This document shows positions 32,300-44,564 of a stretch of DNA of 64,000 bases, in pieces. The stretch comes from Nymphaea colorata (lineage: Eukaryota > Streptophyta > Magnoliopsida > Nymphaeales > Nymphaeaceae), in the NCBI RefSeq assembly GCF_008831285.2, contig NC_045142.1, positions 6,083,501-6,147,500 of the forward strand, given 5' to 3'. The translations under genes and the position numbers were made by a program. Below the pieces are notes generated by a model that was given only the letters and a program-made list of their open reading frames with translations, did no database searches and had not been told where the DNA came from. Every line of letters begins with the position of its first letter. The first letter of the stretch is position 1.

Positions 32300-34053
32300 C
32301 TACTCTTGCATTAAGGCAAGAGAAACATCAGCAATGCCACTCTTCTGTCCATCATCAGAACGAACCAAATGTTCATCATGTAGAGTAGTACACAAATTAT
32401 CAATAGTCACCCCACCACACTCATCCGAAGGAGGATTGGGAGGAGGAAGTAATGCAGGATCCGTTTCAGTTAGCGTCGAAACATGATTGACAACATCCGA
32501 TGAAAGAATGGAGCTCAGTAACTTAGGAAGAGAGCCACAATGGGAGGAGGAAGACGCTAAATGCAAAGGTGAAACTGAAATATTAGGGCCAATGAAAGAG
32601 TCCAAATGTTGTTGGTCAAACACACGAGGCTTAGACTTACCAGCTTTAAAAGAAAAGCTGGGTGAAGGGCCTTGCATAACTGTAGATCCATCACAGTTCG
32701 CTTTGTTCTTAAGTGTAACTGTACCTGTAGCAGAGTTAGTTAAATTAACAGAGACCCCTTTTCTAGTATGCAATTTAGTACCAACTTCACTTCTCGGATG
32801 CCCCTCCTTTATCACCACAGGGTTCGCACCAATATTAAATCCTCCTATTTTTTCGGCTGATAAAGCATCCGAAATATCCTCTCCATCCACAAATTTGGCA
32901 GTATTGAAAGAGGAAAATCTATTACCAGTATCACGCATAGTATTACTACGAGACTTTAGCTTGCCTTTGTAAGCATTATCGTTGGCAGGTTTGCGAGATT
33001 TACGTTGGACCAACATCCAAGGTCCAAAGGAGGACGCAATAGGTTGGGAGGAGGCAACAGCTCCAGGAGCCATGGATCCCGACGAACCTTCCTTGTTGGA
33101 TTCATTTGTAATAGCCTGCTTGATAATCATGGAACAATCTTCCTTCTTATGGCCAAAACGTCCACAATGAAAACATATAAGTTGGAGACCTTCATATTCC
33201 ACCCTTTGACATATTCCACCCTTTGAGGGAACTTGCCCAGCCAAAGAGAAGGACGTAAAGGTTTGGACAAATCCAATTCAACACAAACTCTAGCAAAACT
33301 ACCCCTCAAAACATTTGTCGTAGTGTCATCCAAATGAACAACCCGACCGACCTTTGCTGGTATACGCCGTAAAGCCGTAGAGTGATAATATTCCAATGGT
33401 AATTCTGGAAATCGTATCCAAGCAATCAAATTGACAATCTTGTCAGAACTTGGAGAAAAATTAGAGGTCGTCCATTGTCGCACAGTAAGATAGTGCCCAC
33501 CAATAATCCAAGGACCACCATCAAGAACATGCTTGTAATCCTCCACCTTTTCAAATTTAATCAAGAAATAATCAATGCTCAAATCAACTATTTGATAATT
33601 GCCTTGTAATACCCATAATTGTTTAATCCGAGAAGACAGAGCTTTATAACCCAAAACCTTCCCCAAAAGTTTAATAATAAGAGCATTACGCCAAGGCTGC
33701 CGCATTACACGTTTTTCCTCAGCAGAAAAGGAAACACAGTCGTCCTGTTCCAGTGTTTCCTCCGTATCAGACATTGTTTCATCAATCAAGAAATCATCAC
33801 TTGACTCAAAATTCCAATCCGTCCAAGTTGGACGATTGGGAGTAAAACCTGTAAGACTATCTTTATATGAAGCAATTCTTTCTTGCATAGAGGGGGCAGA
33901 GGCGAACATCGCTCCATCAGCACTTACCGCAGCCACATCAGATGAACTATCGCCAAAATCAGATGGTGGCTGAGCACGTTTAAATTTCTTCTTAGTTCTC
34001 TTGAGAACTTCGTCGCCTAGGGTAGGAGCATCGGGAGAATTTTTCATCGTCAA
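32300..34053 (-). pseudogene. LINE ORF1 (DUF4283 plus CCHC zinc knuckle), frameshifted
   Basis: The first frame (34053 down to about 33210) encodes a DUF4283-type N-terminal domain with LIIKLLGKVLGYKAL and, further on, DGGPWIIGGHYLTVRQW; the second frame (to 32300) encodes a knuckle CFHCGRFGHKKEDC (CX2CX4HX4C) and a low-complexity tail. The break is a perfect 17-bp tandem duplication at 33193-33209 and 33210-33226, inside the RVEY coding segment just before the knuckle. 17 is not a multiple of three, so it shifts the frame. In LINEs ORF1 is the RNA-binding chaperone of the ribonucleoprotein. Without the duplication the frame would be open for about 578 codons. Confidence 0.88.
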
Positions 34054-34198
34054 ATTAAATGATGAGAGGGAGAGATAGGTACCTTATCGCACGTTTCAGT
34101 TGATGGCGGATCTTGAAGACTCGTTCGTCTTCTTTCCATCCGGCTTCTCCCCAATCCTTTGGCAATCAAGATTTCCCCAATTCGAACTCTCTCTTTCA

Positions 34199-34340
34199 GC
34201 AATTTGGGTGAACTCAGGGGTCGGCTGCCCGAAGCTTAGAACAAGAAAACTCGACGATGGAAAGCGCCCGAAGCAATTTGGGTGAACTCAGGGGTCGGTT
34301 GTGCAATCTTCTGCCTGGCGCCCGAAGCAATTTCAGAATT
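34199..34340 (-). repeat. Internal repeats in the LINE 5' region
   Basis: GCAATTTGGGTGAACTCAGG starts at 34199 and again at 34273 (period 74), and GCGCCCGAAGCAATTT recurs at 34264 and 34318. These tandem units sit where a LINE 5' UTR/promoter is expected. Monomer-type 5' repeats are known in some LINEs; promoter function here is inference. Confidence 0.6.
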
Positions 34341-36799
34341 CTTGTTCGTTTTTACCCAAACCCTTTTTCTTCTTTTTCCTCCAATTCTTTTCTCTTTTCT
34401 GTGGCGATTTTTTAGCGAGCTCTTCTTTTTTATCTTGTTTTTTTTTACTGTTTGAAGATTGATAAGGTTGGTTCATCAATCTCCTTTCCCTTTTTTTTGT
34501 TCTAATTTTATATGATTTAAAGTTAAAACATGCTTGTAGGGTACATGTCCTAATAATTTGCAAGTAAGAATGAATGTTGTATTTTGCTTTTTTCTAGTGT
34601 TGCTCTTTTCAGTTTTACCTTTTATAAGAGAAAATGTTTGTGTGTAGTTTTTACATTTAAGGCATCATATTTTCACAGCCCATTTAAAGCATGTTTTGCA
34701 TGTTCGTAGTTGTAGAGAAGCAAGGACATGATTTTTAATTTGGCGGTGGGGGATTCACACCCTCCTTTGTCGTGGTGTCAATGTTGCTGGGTTGTAAGAT
34801 TAATATTGGATCTTCTAACAATTGAATCCATACGATTAATATATTATGGTTGATGCATAAGCTTTAATGTGATTTTTACATAACATATTTTAAAAATCAG
34901 TAGGTTCCATGTATACATGTACATCAAATCACCGTAGATGTATGAAGTGCATCATTGTGGTGTGATTCACATAACTTTAGTAGTTGTGCAAGTATTGTAA
35001 ACATATTGTGCAGTGAGTAATGAACATTGTCACATACTTGTATTATATGGCAATGAATTTTTTGGGTATAATACAGCAAAATTGTATATCTCAAGAATAT
35101 TTCGAGAAATTTTTAAAAAATTTAAAACATTTAATAAATCTTGAAAATTATAAAAAATAAAATTAATAAAAATATAAAAAAACGTGAAAAAAGGCATATA
35201 ATACACGTTTTTTCATGTTTTATTTTCGAGAATTAAAAAAAAAATGTGTCTAATTGCCGTTTTATATAGCTAACTTATTTCTTGCGTATGATACGCGTTT
35301 TTTTGAATAGTATGCATTTTTAATGAGTTATGTAGATCACTTTGTGCACATTTTATCGTAAATCATTGTGGTATTGGTAGATAGCTACGTAAAATCACTT
35401 TCGTATTAAAACAATCATTGTGTCGAGACTACTAAGCTATATAAACAATACACTGAGTAGTAAACCATGTTAAGTGTGTTATGAATGTATTGTAAAACGT
35501 TGTGCTGTGAATGATGTGCTTTGTACCAGTGTCTTTGTTGTACATCATTGTGTTTCTTAGAGGTTGTTTTGCAACAGTAACACATTGTTACTGTCCACGA
35601 ATCTTCCTTAGAAAATGGGATAGATTTATGAAACACTTGTTATGTAACAAAAGAAGGTTCATTTAGATGAAGGGAGAGGAAATAGGCATTGGGCACATGC
35701 ATAAAATGGAACTTTTATGTAACAAAAGACAGATCATTAGGTCAGGTCTAACCCAAACCCGGTTCATCTGTAGTGTGTTGCAGTACTTAGTTCTGCCATT
35801 TCAGCTCACCAACGAGGGACAGACGAGGAGTATTGCGAATGAACTTGTAGAATATATGATTTCAGAGATATTTTGTTTTGGCATGCACTAAAGATACTTG
35901 ACTGTAAAAACATTTTAAAAAAATGCACTGAATCATATATTTTATCAAATCAATGAAAAATAAACGCTTGCACTTTGAAAGGAATATTCATGAACACCGA
36001 TAGCTACGAAGCCACTTTAAAGCTCTACTCGTATGAACAAGCCTGTCTACTTTCAAGACCCTGTGTTGTTTAGCTAACCGAAGTTTGCCATTTGGGGAAC
36101 CGGCTATTACATTATTCCCATCTTCAAATTCCATGTAACACATTTCCAATTTTCATCATTTCTCCAAATTCTCACATAAATACATGCCCTTTCTTTTCCA
36201 AGTTCCCCTTAAAGAGGAGCAATGGCCATATGAAGAAGCTGCTACGCATAAGTATTCGCTGAAAAACTCATGGCTGAGGAAATTGCTGCTTTGGAGAAAA
36301 ACTGAACGTGGACCATCTCCACATTCCCTTCCAACAAAAAGCCCATCGTGTATCCATGAATATACAAAAATCAAGTGATAGTCTTTGGCAACTATGAAGC
36401 AATGTAAGACACGTCTAGTCGTCCATGGGTATACTGAAATCCAAGGATTGGATTATTACTAGTTGCCAAGTTGACCACCATACATGCACTGTTGGCATTA
36501 TTAAGCCTTGTTATCAAATGCAATGGAAGAATGGATCATTGTGAAACTTTTGCTTCAGATGCCAAGTTGACTACTATGCATGCACTATAGGTGCATATAG
36601 ACATAGAAGTCTAAATGGAACTTCCTTTTAGCCTTCTTAGTAGGGGACATCACCTACATAAGTCACTGTATGGACTCAAAATAGTCCTCGAGGAATAGGT
36701 TTTAAGAAATTTTGCTGCAAAACCTGCTGGGGATAGCCCTTATCTTATTACCAAAAGATGAATATGTACAATGAACGAAAATGAATGGGGGAACAAACA
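34341..36799. other. Intergenic, no gene recognised
   Basis: AT-rich with long A and T runs (35080-35240) and GCGTATGATACGC-like palindromes. A 27-bp unit beginning TGCCAAGTTGAC is duplicated with a few changes at about 36464 and 36560. No coding exon could be supported. Confidence 0.45.
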
Positions 36800-38640
36800 A
36801 AGACTCAATCAAGAGGCGTGTTCCACTGCAGCCTTGATCCTAGAGGACAAGGCTTCAACAAAAGAGTGATGATATCAGCAGCAGGATTGGAATTAGCAGC
36901 TGTAGGAATTTTCTGCAACGGAAAACATTGAAATTCTTCATGATAGCTTCCAAGGGTTGGTTCAGAATATTTTTGATTTTGTATTTCCATAGCTCCCTTC
37001 ACTCAGATCAGGGGATTGGAAGATAATGTCTTCTAAGATATGGATGCAGTTCTGCAGTCTAAAACTAGCGAAAGGCAGAAGGCCCTTTGTCACGATCCGC
37101 TGTTCTCGGTCATAAATACCAAAAGCCACTTTGAAACATCCTTGTTGGGAAAGAAAAACAACTTGGACGCAGGTCCGATCAGTGGAGGGGAGTCGGCCTG
37201 TGTCCCTGTCAATATGAGTTGCAAGTCTTTACACACTGCTGAAGCCACTTGAAAAGGTGTAGGGATGATGTCACCATGACGCCTTTTGTTGCGTATTTTC
37301 CATATCGATCCAAGGACCACAGGCAGCATCGTCTGCCATACTATAGATTTCCAGCGTTGTCTGAAGCTACTTTCTCTCCGCTTATCAATAGCGGCGACGA
37401 TATTCTCACTCAACTGAATATCCTCGTAATCCAATTACAATTCAGGAAAAGATGGGAAACGGATTCTTCATCATGTTTACAGAAAATACATTGATTTGCC
37501 AATGGGATGCCCTGCTTCTTGGTTCTATCAAGAGTTAGTAGTATATTGTTTGCATCAAGAAGGCTAAACCAGGACGCACTAGGAGGTCCATAGGTAAACA
37601 TTTCACGTTGTACCTATAGGCTTAATACTTATCCTGTCGTATATTTCTTTACAGGGGAGGGTGGAGACATTCGTGCTGTTCCACCACAGCTGATTCTGTA
37701 TAGCAGATTTAATCCATGGAGCTATGGCAACAGAACTGAGATGACCACCAACCCTACTCATTTCAACTACAGAACAATCAAGATAGTCTTTAATGAGTGC
37801 AATGTCCCCATCAAACAGCCAAGAGTTGAGATTCCTCCAAACCCAAACCAGAACTTCATCTATCTTCCATTGCCAAGCTTCCACTGAATGGAGTAGTTGA
37901 TTTCAGACCACGCCCTGTTGATCGCCTTCCAGGATTGCGAATGGTCTGCATTCTGTTTTGGGGTCCATAAACTATTGCGGTTCAAATATTTCCTCTTCAC
38001 CATAATAGCCCACAAGGAGTTGTCGCAGTAAGCTTTGAACCCTCAATGGATCATCATGGCCTTAGAAAGCGTGTGCATGTCAGTAAGCCCAACACCACCC
38101 TCCTCAAGTGGTTTGCATAGAGATTTCCAGTTGAGCAGGTGAGGTCAACGGTGGTCCTCCGACACCGAACCAGGTGAAGCTGATCACAAGCCTATCTAGT
38201 TTTTGAAGTATGCTCAAAGGGGGCTTGAAAGCTCTGAACCAATAGCTAGTGATCTGTTGCAGTGCGCTTTTGACAATACATATTCTGCCCGCATATGAGG
38301 GCATCTCTCTCTTCCAGCCACTTAACTTCTTTTCGGCTTTTTGCATCAGTGGTCGACACATATCATTCATAATGTTCCAGGGAGGGAGGGGAAGATCTAG
38401 ATAGAAGCTAGGAAACTCTTTTGAGCACCAGCCCAACTTCTCTATGCACATAGTTAGCAGTCTTTCCTGAGTGTGAAATGGGGTGCTGGAAGCTTTATCA
38501 TCATTGCATAAGATGCCTGCACTCCTCTCAAAGTCATGAAAAGTTTCTTTCAGAAAACCTAAGTAGGGTGAGAATGGATCACCCTATCTAAGTTCCCTAT
38601 GACCTGTAAAGAAAGGCCCTTCCCTGCCATTTAAAAGTAA
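36800..38640 (-). mobile_element. Second, decayed LINE ORF2 fragment (no RNase H seen)
   Basis: On the minus strand pieces appear in ORF2 order: GDPFSPYLGFLKE (about 38580), then LDLPLPPW (about 38395), AEKKLSGWKREMPSYAGR (about 38340-38290), a zf-RVT-like piece with ANQCIFCKHDEESVSHLFLNC (about 37500-37440), and a C-terminal region with WKSIVWQTMLPVVLGSIWKIRNKRR (about 37350-37275). Frame changes and stops are frequent. The sequence differs clearly from the LINE at 28-34 kb and no RNase H follows, so it is a separate lineage. Confidence 0.7.
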
Positions 38641-38741
38641 AGCATAGGAGGTGCTCTGGACACATTAATACTTTCTGTGTCCAACACATAGGAGAACGAA
38701 GGCAATCCATTGCAAGCTCAATGAAATTAAAATTAAATGAG

Positions 38742-38789
38742 CATATACTTTAAATAAATATGCACCATATACTTTAGATAAATATGCAC
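38742..38789. repeat. 24-bp direct tandem duplication
   Basis: A 24-bp unit starting CATATACTTTA occurs twice in tandem (38742-38765 and 38766-38789) with one mismatch, just before the third MITE copy. Confidence 0.85.
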
Positions 38790-38808
38790 CATTATGTCTA
38801 TCAAGACC

Positions 38809-38990
38809 CTGGGGCGGAGTCAGGATTTCATTTAGGGACAGGCCAAATAATCCAACCTCAAATTTTGGGTAGGGCCAAACTGAACCTAAGTAAAAAAAAT
38901 ACATTAAATAATTAAAAAAAATTATTTTTCTAATGTAAATTTTTTTTTCAGTTAGTTTGGGGCGGGCCACGGCCTAAGCGCCCCCCCTGG
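38809..38990. mobile_element. Small hAT-like MITE, copy 3
   Basis: The sequence from CTGGGGCGGAGTCAGG to GCGCCCCCCCTG matches the elements at 445-628 and 5508-5719 over its whole length (GGGACAGGCCAAATAATCC, GGGTAGGGCCAAACTGAACC, AT-rich core, GGGCCACGGCCTAAG). Unlike those copies, no intact 8-bp TSD is visible, so this one may be older or end-trimmed. Confidence 0.75.
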
Positions 38991-38992
38991 AC

Positions 38993-39389
38993 ATGCTCGT
39001 CGGCTCGAAGAATGTGCTCGCAGATCAGCCGTCCTGGAAAAGAATTGTGCGAAGTAAATCTTTAGATAATAATTCCAGTCAATACTTCAATCACTACCCT
39101 CCTGGGCGCCATTGCAGGCACAAACTATGACTATATATACCATATTTCTTGATGTAGCTGATTTCTAGTATATAGTCGTCTGGTGAATAAAGGTAAATGT
39201 CTGCATACCACAAAAAAAAAGCCTCCGACCATTCAGTAGTTATGGTAAAGTTGAAATTAAGATGCTGATGAGTCCCTTCCAGAACAGATAGAACAAAAAT
39301 TTTTCAGCACCATGTCCGATCCTTCCTTAAAGACTCTCTCTCTCTCTCTCTCGCTCTAACAAATAGCCACTTTTAAAATGTTAATATCG

Positions 39390-39474
<85 letters not shown>

Positions 39475-41284
39475 TATCTGCAATGCAAAAATAAGTATCT
39501 TAACTGCTTGATTTATTTTTGGGTTTATTCAAATATTCATCCTTACGAGAGGTCCTTTAACATATTCGACTCATCTCGCATTTAGTCTTAGAGGTTAAAT
39601 GCGCCAATGGAAACTGTGCATCGTTGGAAAATGAAAAAAGGAATGACACTAATACAATAGCATACAGTTATTTTCCAGAACAGCAAAAACCAATTTTGCT
39701 GAGAGAATACATAGCTAAGCTGCTAAATGCGGTCAAGTGACAAAAGGATGGGTTCTCCATGAAAGTGCAAATTTCAAGGATGGATTTGTCGTTCATTAAG
39801 AGAAAAATAAAAGGTTTAACAAATCATTAATTCATAAGAATTTTGTACTTGCGTTTTTTTGGCACCACAGAGTCTAGTTTAAGAGTTTTATGGAAACCCA
39901 ATCACAAAGAGGCAAGCGACATTATCTGCGTAGTGAGTAGGGATGTCAACGAATCAGATTTGAATCGAATATAACCCCAACTGTATTGATTTTCTCAGAT
40001 ATTCACCATCTGATTTAAGTTTGGATTTGAATGTGAACAAAAAAAGAATATCGAGGTCTGAATCCAAAATCTGATTTCAGAACCCCAAATCTGATTACAT
40101 TCATATCTGAATCTGAATCCAATCTGATATTTATGTATATCTAAATCCGATCATATGTCATTTCTTAAATATGTATCAGAGCTGATTTGTTAATCTGATA
40201 TTCAATCTTTTTAGGTATCCGACTTTTCCGTAATGGTTAGGTTGGATGTCCGATCCAAGTCAAACTTGAAGAAATGGCTTTTCTGTGTACTGAATCCAAG
40301 AGAAGTTACTACAAGATCTACTATACAGCATAACCAAAATCTTTGGCCTTTTGTTTTGCATGCATACAAATTACAGTCCCTAGTTCTCATAATTTGTATG
40401 TAATTAACATGTTCAAAGAACAAAATAAAATGCATCTAAGTTAGGTTTGGAAGCACAAGAGGCATGGCAACCATGAACTGCCCCGACTATTCATGTCACC
40501 TGGCTTGCAACTACGTTTCTAACATCCACCTTTCACATACCATGGCAACCAGTTTTAACACGAAAATAAATGAGTTGGAAGTAGGAAAGAAACTTTCCAA
40601 AACTTTTCATGAACAGCATGTAACCCGTCTCAGATATTACATAGGACCAGTAAACATCATACGTATAGAAAGATGAAATCGAATTATCAACGTTTGAAAC
40701 CGTAGAAACTTTTTTCCTGGAGCACCCAAATAGTTTACCATGGCTTGTCTTGTGCCTTCATACTTCCTATCAGATTTCAGTATGCATAGACTCCGGTTCC
40801 CTCTCAACAGATTTCAATGCACATGATCAGGTAACATTTTGAAATTCTACACTAGAAATAAATGGACAATTTGGGTGCCAAGTACTACAAGAAAATAAAT
40901 AAACAAATTCTACACTAGAAAACCATGTGCTTACAGTTCATCAAGATAGTCTACAAGAACTTTTTCAGCAGAGTATATAAATCATTTACTTCTTAAAATG
41001 ATTCACTTTTAGCATTTTTCTTGTCACAGCCAGTGTCTTGAAGGGCACCTACATCTAGAGTGTACATTCTATCTGCCAAAATTGGTTAAAATTAAAATTG
41101 TACTCTTGTTTACGTCCAGTGCTTGCCGCAGCTAACCGCTGAAACAGAGGCAAACCAGCTCCCTGCTAATTCATGCTTGCAGACTTAACGGTTATAAGAA
41201 ACAAGCTGTTACAGCTTCACATAAGTTCAAAGACCATTGCTTTCACAATCTAGAAAAGAGCTGCTATATGGACAATAACTGATT
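38993..41284. other. Intergenic, no gene recognised
   Basis: Holds (CT)n at 39334-39356, a long (TA)n at 39393-39470, and an AATCTGAAT/GGATTTGAAT-rich repeat at about 39935-40260 that starts TAGGGATGTCAACG, resembling one end of a hAT-type MITE. Downstream of ELP6, so its 3' UTR lies at the right edge. No coding exon found. Confidence 0.5.
39393..39470. repeat. Long (TA)n microsatellite
   Basis: About 39 uninterrupted TA units, the longest perfect simple repeat in the window, preceded by a (CT)n tract at 39334-39356. Confidence 0.97.
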
Positions 41285-44200
41285 TTACAGGTTCATTGAT
41301 ATCTGACTTCCAGGACGAAAGTATTCAGCACAGTTTTCCTTAATTCTGAAATGGAAGTTATGGTGCTTGAGACCAACCTGCCCTTGTTGATCAACAATCC
41401 CTTTTCTTTCAACTGTCAGCTGAAACACAAAAGCCAGGTCAGAAAAAAGTCGTCGCGGGCCACAGTCACTGCTATATGCTTAGTACAATGAAGTGTGAGC
41501 TACAATTTACAGGAGACTGATGCGGCAGCAAGCAAATTAACTACAGAAAAAATAAAGACACCTTCTGCTAAAATGTGAATACCTTAGACACACTTATGTC
41601 AACAGATTTATGTAACCTCAAACTGAAACCACAGCTTATCTTAGCACCTACATGATCGGCAGCCAAATTCGCAATGACTATCCAGCACAACCTTTGGCAT
41701 TCTGCATTCATTTCATACCTGATACATTTTATAATTATGTATATATCTTCTACAAATCGTATTTCTGAACCATATGCTTTTAACTCTGATTGATAGTTAT
41801 GAGCCTGTGAACATGACTTCTATATGATCTTTAAAAATAGGATAACTTTGTAGTTAGTGAGCAGACCTTTTCCTTGCTGGCATTAGCTCCCCCATGAGAT
41901 ATTGGCAACTGGTAAAACGCCTTATATAAAGCAACATAACAAATTTAAAACCACAAAGGGGCATCACTTGCCATGATGCCTAAGCTGGATATACACGTGA
42001 TCGAAAGAGGATACTGAAGTTTCTATTCCAAATGAGGTTGGAAGTGATCTGGCGGTTAAAGAATTAATGATTTAAAAATATAAACATTAACAGTACTAGC
42101 AACAAAGCTTATTCCTTGTGATGCATCTAGCACTTTTTTTGTGAATACCTATGTGATATGAAGCTATGGAAAAGCATGAAAAAAAAATGCTTTAATACAC
42201 AAGCAAACATCAAAAGTACTGAAATGCTACTTGTGGAGGGTGGGCTTGAAGATGCTGAAGACAATCATGGGCAGTGTTGATTTTAAAACACACACAAACA
42301 CTAACAGACCAAGTGAATTTTTTTGTTATGTCCACTGTGTTACAAAAGTTGGCCTGAATTCAAATCAAATCAGCAAGCAAATTTGATCATCCGCTTGTAC
42401 AGGGATGCCATGTGACACGCTTATGTTCACTTTTATTATTTTAAAATATGTTAATGTTTTTCTTTTTATTATTTCCATTTGTTTTTCCAAACATGAGTAT
42501 AATAATTATTTTTAATACTTCACAACTGGCTCACCAAATCGACAGCCTGACTGGTTCCATTCAGATTCTGTTTTTAAGACACCGGTTGTCACGTGGAGTA
42601 GCTGAAGCTGACGCGTTGGGCTTATGTTTCTGCTGGAGAATTCAGAATGCAGGCCACAGATTATCAAACGCTAGAGGCCTCAACGAGTGCAGAATTTGGG
42701 ATGGGTCAATCCCGTTTTGTTTATGAACCTTACATGATTGACAGCCTGTCGTTGCAACAGAGACTTGTATCAGAAATGAGAAAACCTACACGTAATGAAT
42801 ATCAGCTAACCTTCAAAGGGTTTTAGAAGTAAAGAGTATGGTCAGAATGCTATTCCAGAAATCACGTTTTAGCCTCACAGAAGGCTTTCTTACTTCAACA
42901 TAAGGTCCATGGAGGCATCAGACCAATAGTGATGCTCAGGACACTATGTTCCGCAACATTGCAAAGAAGCACCAAGGCACAACGCTTATTAACATATGAT
43001 CCGTATGATAGTGCACACAAGGATATCAAGAATGCTGACATTTCCTCCCAGCGAGGATATCAAGAATGCTGACATTTCCTCCCAGCGAGGATATCAAGAA
43101 TGCTGACATTTCCTCCCAGCGATTTTTATTCAGTTTATAAGCAAGTCTAGTAGTAGCTTAGCTTTCTCTGAAAACCTAAACAAGGAAAGCAGGAGACTTT
43201 ATCTGCCCTCCTGCAATTTTCCTTGTCCACCTTCATATCTTCGACTACGTGCTTTTTCTTAGACCCATGAAGTTGACTCCTCCAAGGACATCTACCAATT
43301 TGGCAAGATGCCAATATGTCTCTGTTGAAAGCATCCCCGTAGCATAGCAGAAACGTAACCTTTATAGAACAGGCACCCAACGCCATAGACTTGACTTCCA
43401 CAAAGATCCAACAAGGACATCGTTAAAGGGAATGATAATGCCACGTTCTTGGTCAAAGATTGCTTCAGCATGTCCATTCAGACACTGGGACTAGGTTACA
43501 AATAAAAATTAACGATTCGATAGATGCTTGAACAGGTTACAAAGATGACATATTTTAAAAAGTTAAAAGATGTTAAACATTTCAAATTTGGAAAAAGAAA
43601 GGACATATAAAGGGATACGTAGAGAAACCATACCTGCCCATGCACATCCGTGGCCAAGCCTAGGGCTAGTGGCTCGACGTTTATTACAACATCTGAATTG
43701 TGCTCGACTTGTGACAGGAATCTATCGTACTCCATATTCGCGTAGATGTCTTGGTGGCCCAAGAGAATCAGCAAGCACCCCTGAGTGTGGAAAAAGGAAC
43801 CAAAATGAAGATTTCCGTATAATTCACTACGAAATGGTAGCACAGGCAATTGACTCCAACCTCTTCAGAAGTTAAGGTTTGACAGTAGTGCAGAAAATCC
43901 AAAACAGAGTCTGAATCTCCATGGGCAACAATCTCGAGGAGACTTATGTCATCAACTATAATTGTGAAATGCCCCTGATTGCATTGAGAATAAATGCTTG
44001 TCTTCACGGCATTGTGAATTACTCCATACAAGTCGATCAATCTGCCATCCTTGCCTTCATCCTTATCTGGGAGACATCCATGTCAGGATTTTAGCTGCAT
44101 TTTTGTTGCTTTGTGCCTTGAAATCTTGAACGTGTAAATTAGCGACAGACAGAGAAAGAAAGAGAAAGATTACCCACAGACTCCAGTCGAAGCATGTCAA

Positions 44201-44564
44201 AGAACATGAATTTGTTAGAATCTCTCTGTGACACCAAGTTGCAGCCCTACAATGAAAACACCAAAATGACTAAAAACCTGTCCTAGCACGGCCAGCAAGA
44301 GAGAGAGAGAGAGAGAGAGGTTACAAGCTTCCTTAGGATGCGATCGTAGTGAGAGAAGGGTTCTGACAGAGAGAGGAAGAACAGAGGTCCTGAAGGAGGA
44401 GAGGGGGATTTGGGCATGAGAATGGTCCTGATCAGGTGATGAAGAAGGAATCTGCCGCTCGTTTCAACACAGTCTTTGATGAGGATCGTTCGACCACTAC
44501 CACCAGCAGAACCACCGCCCCGCAATCCGTCACGGCCCAACACTTCCTCCAGCAACTTCATCAT
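41285..44564 (-). CDS. ELP6: Elongator complex protein 6 (ELP6)
   Basis: Five coding exons on the minus strand join in frame: 44564-44325, 44246-44174, 44066-43861, 43780-43634, 41419-41285, giving 266 aa, the usual size for plant ELP6. The start MMKLLEEVLG is the first ATG in frame. Recognisable segments are RTILIKDCVETSGRFLLHHL (about 23-42), a FMFFDMLRLESV stretch, GHFTIIVDDISLLEI (RecA-like core), LLILLGHQDIYA, DVHGQLTV across the last splice, and a C-terminal FHFRIKENCAEYF. ELP6 forms the ELP4-5-6 ring of RecA-like folds without canonical Walker motifs. The ring binds tRNA for Elongator-dependent U34 wobble modification. Intron 4 is 2.2 kb and carries a 34-bp repeat in three perfect copies. 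Confidence 0.92.
43021..43122. repeat. 34-bp unit, three perfect tandem copies
   Basis: Units at 43021-43054, 43055-43088 and 43089-43122, each starting GGATATCAAG and ending CCCAGCGA, are identical. They lie inside ELP6 intron 4. Perfect identity indicates a recent expansion. There are no spacers, so this is not a CRISPR-like array. Confidence 0.97.

Larger units (their letters stand above)
28156..34340 (-). mobile_element. Near-complete LINE (L1-type, RNase H-bearing), minus strand
   Basis: Read on the minus strand: a 5' region with internal repeats (about 34340-34054), ORF1 (34053-32300), ORF2 (32266 to about 28250) and a poly(A) tail seen as T11 at 28156-28166. Domain order is DUF4283 and CCHC knuckle in ORF1, then endonuclease, reverse transcriptase, zf-RVT-like region and RNase H in ORF2. 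This matches the plant L1 lineage that carries an RNase H. Length is close to full size. I could not find a target-site duplication. Coding is broken by a 17-bp duplication, a 1-base shift and several stops, so this copy is not autonomous. Confidence 0.9.

Noticed and set aside
32487..32972. 161-codon open frame on the + strand over LINE ORF1
   Set aside because: It is antisense to the ORF1 tail, which reads as a continuation of the CCHC frame. No independent support.
28125..34440. Target-site duplication of the 28-34 kb LINE
   Set aside because: I compared the sequence left of the T11 tail (CCCCTACTTGTTTCC) with DNA right of the 5' region and found only short matches such as CTTGTT. No reliable TSD.
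38801..38998. 8-bp TSD for the third MITE copy
   Set aside because: Left flank TCAAGACC and right flank GACATGCT do not match, and shifting the ends does not help.
43021..43122. CRISPR-like array
   Set aside because: The three 34-bp units are directly adjacent without spacers, in a plant intron. It is a simple tandem repeat.
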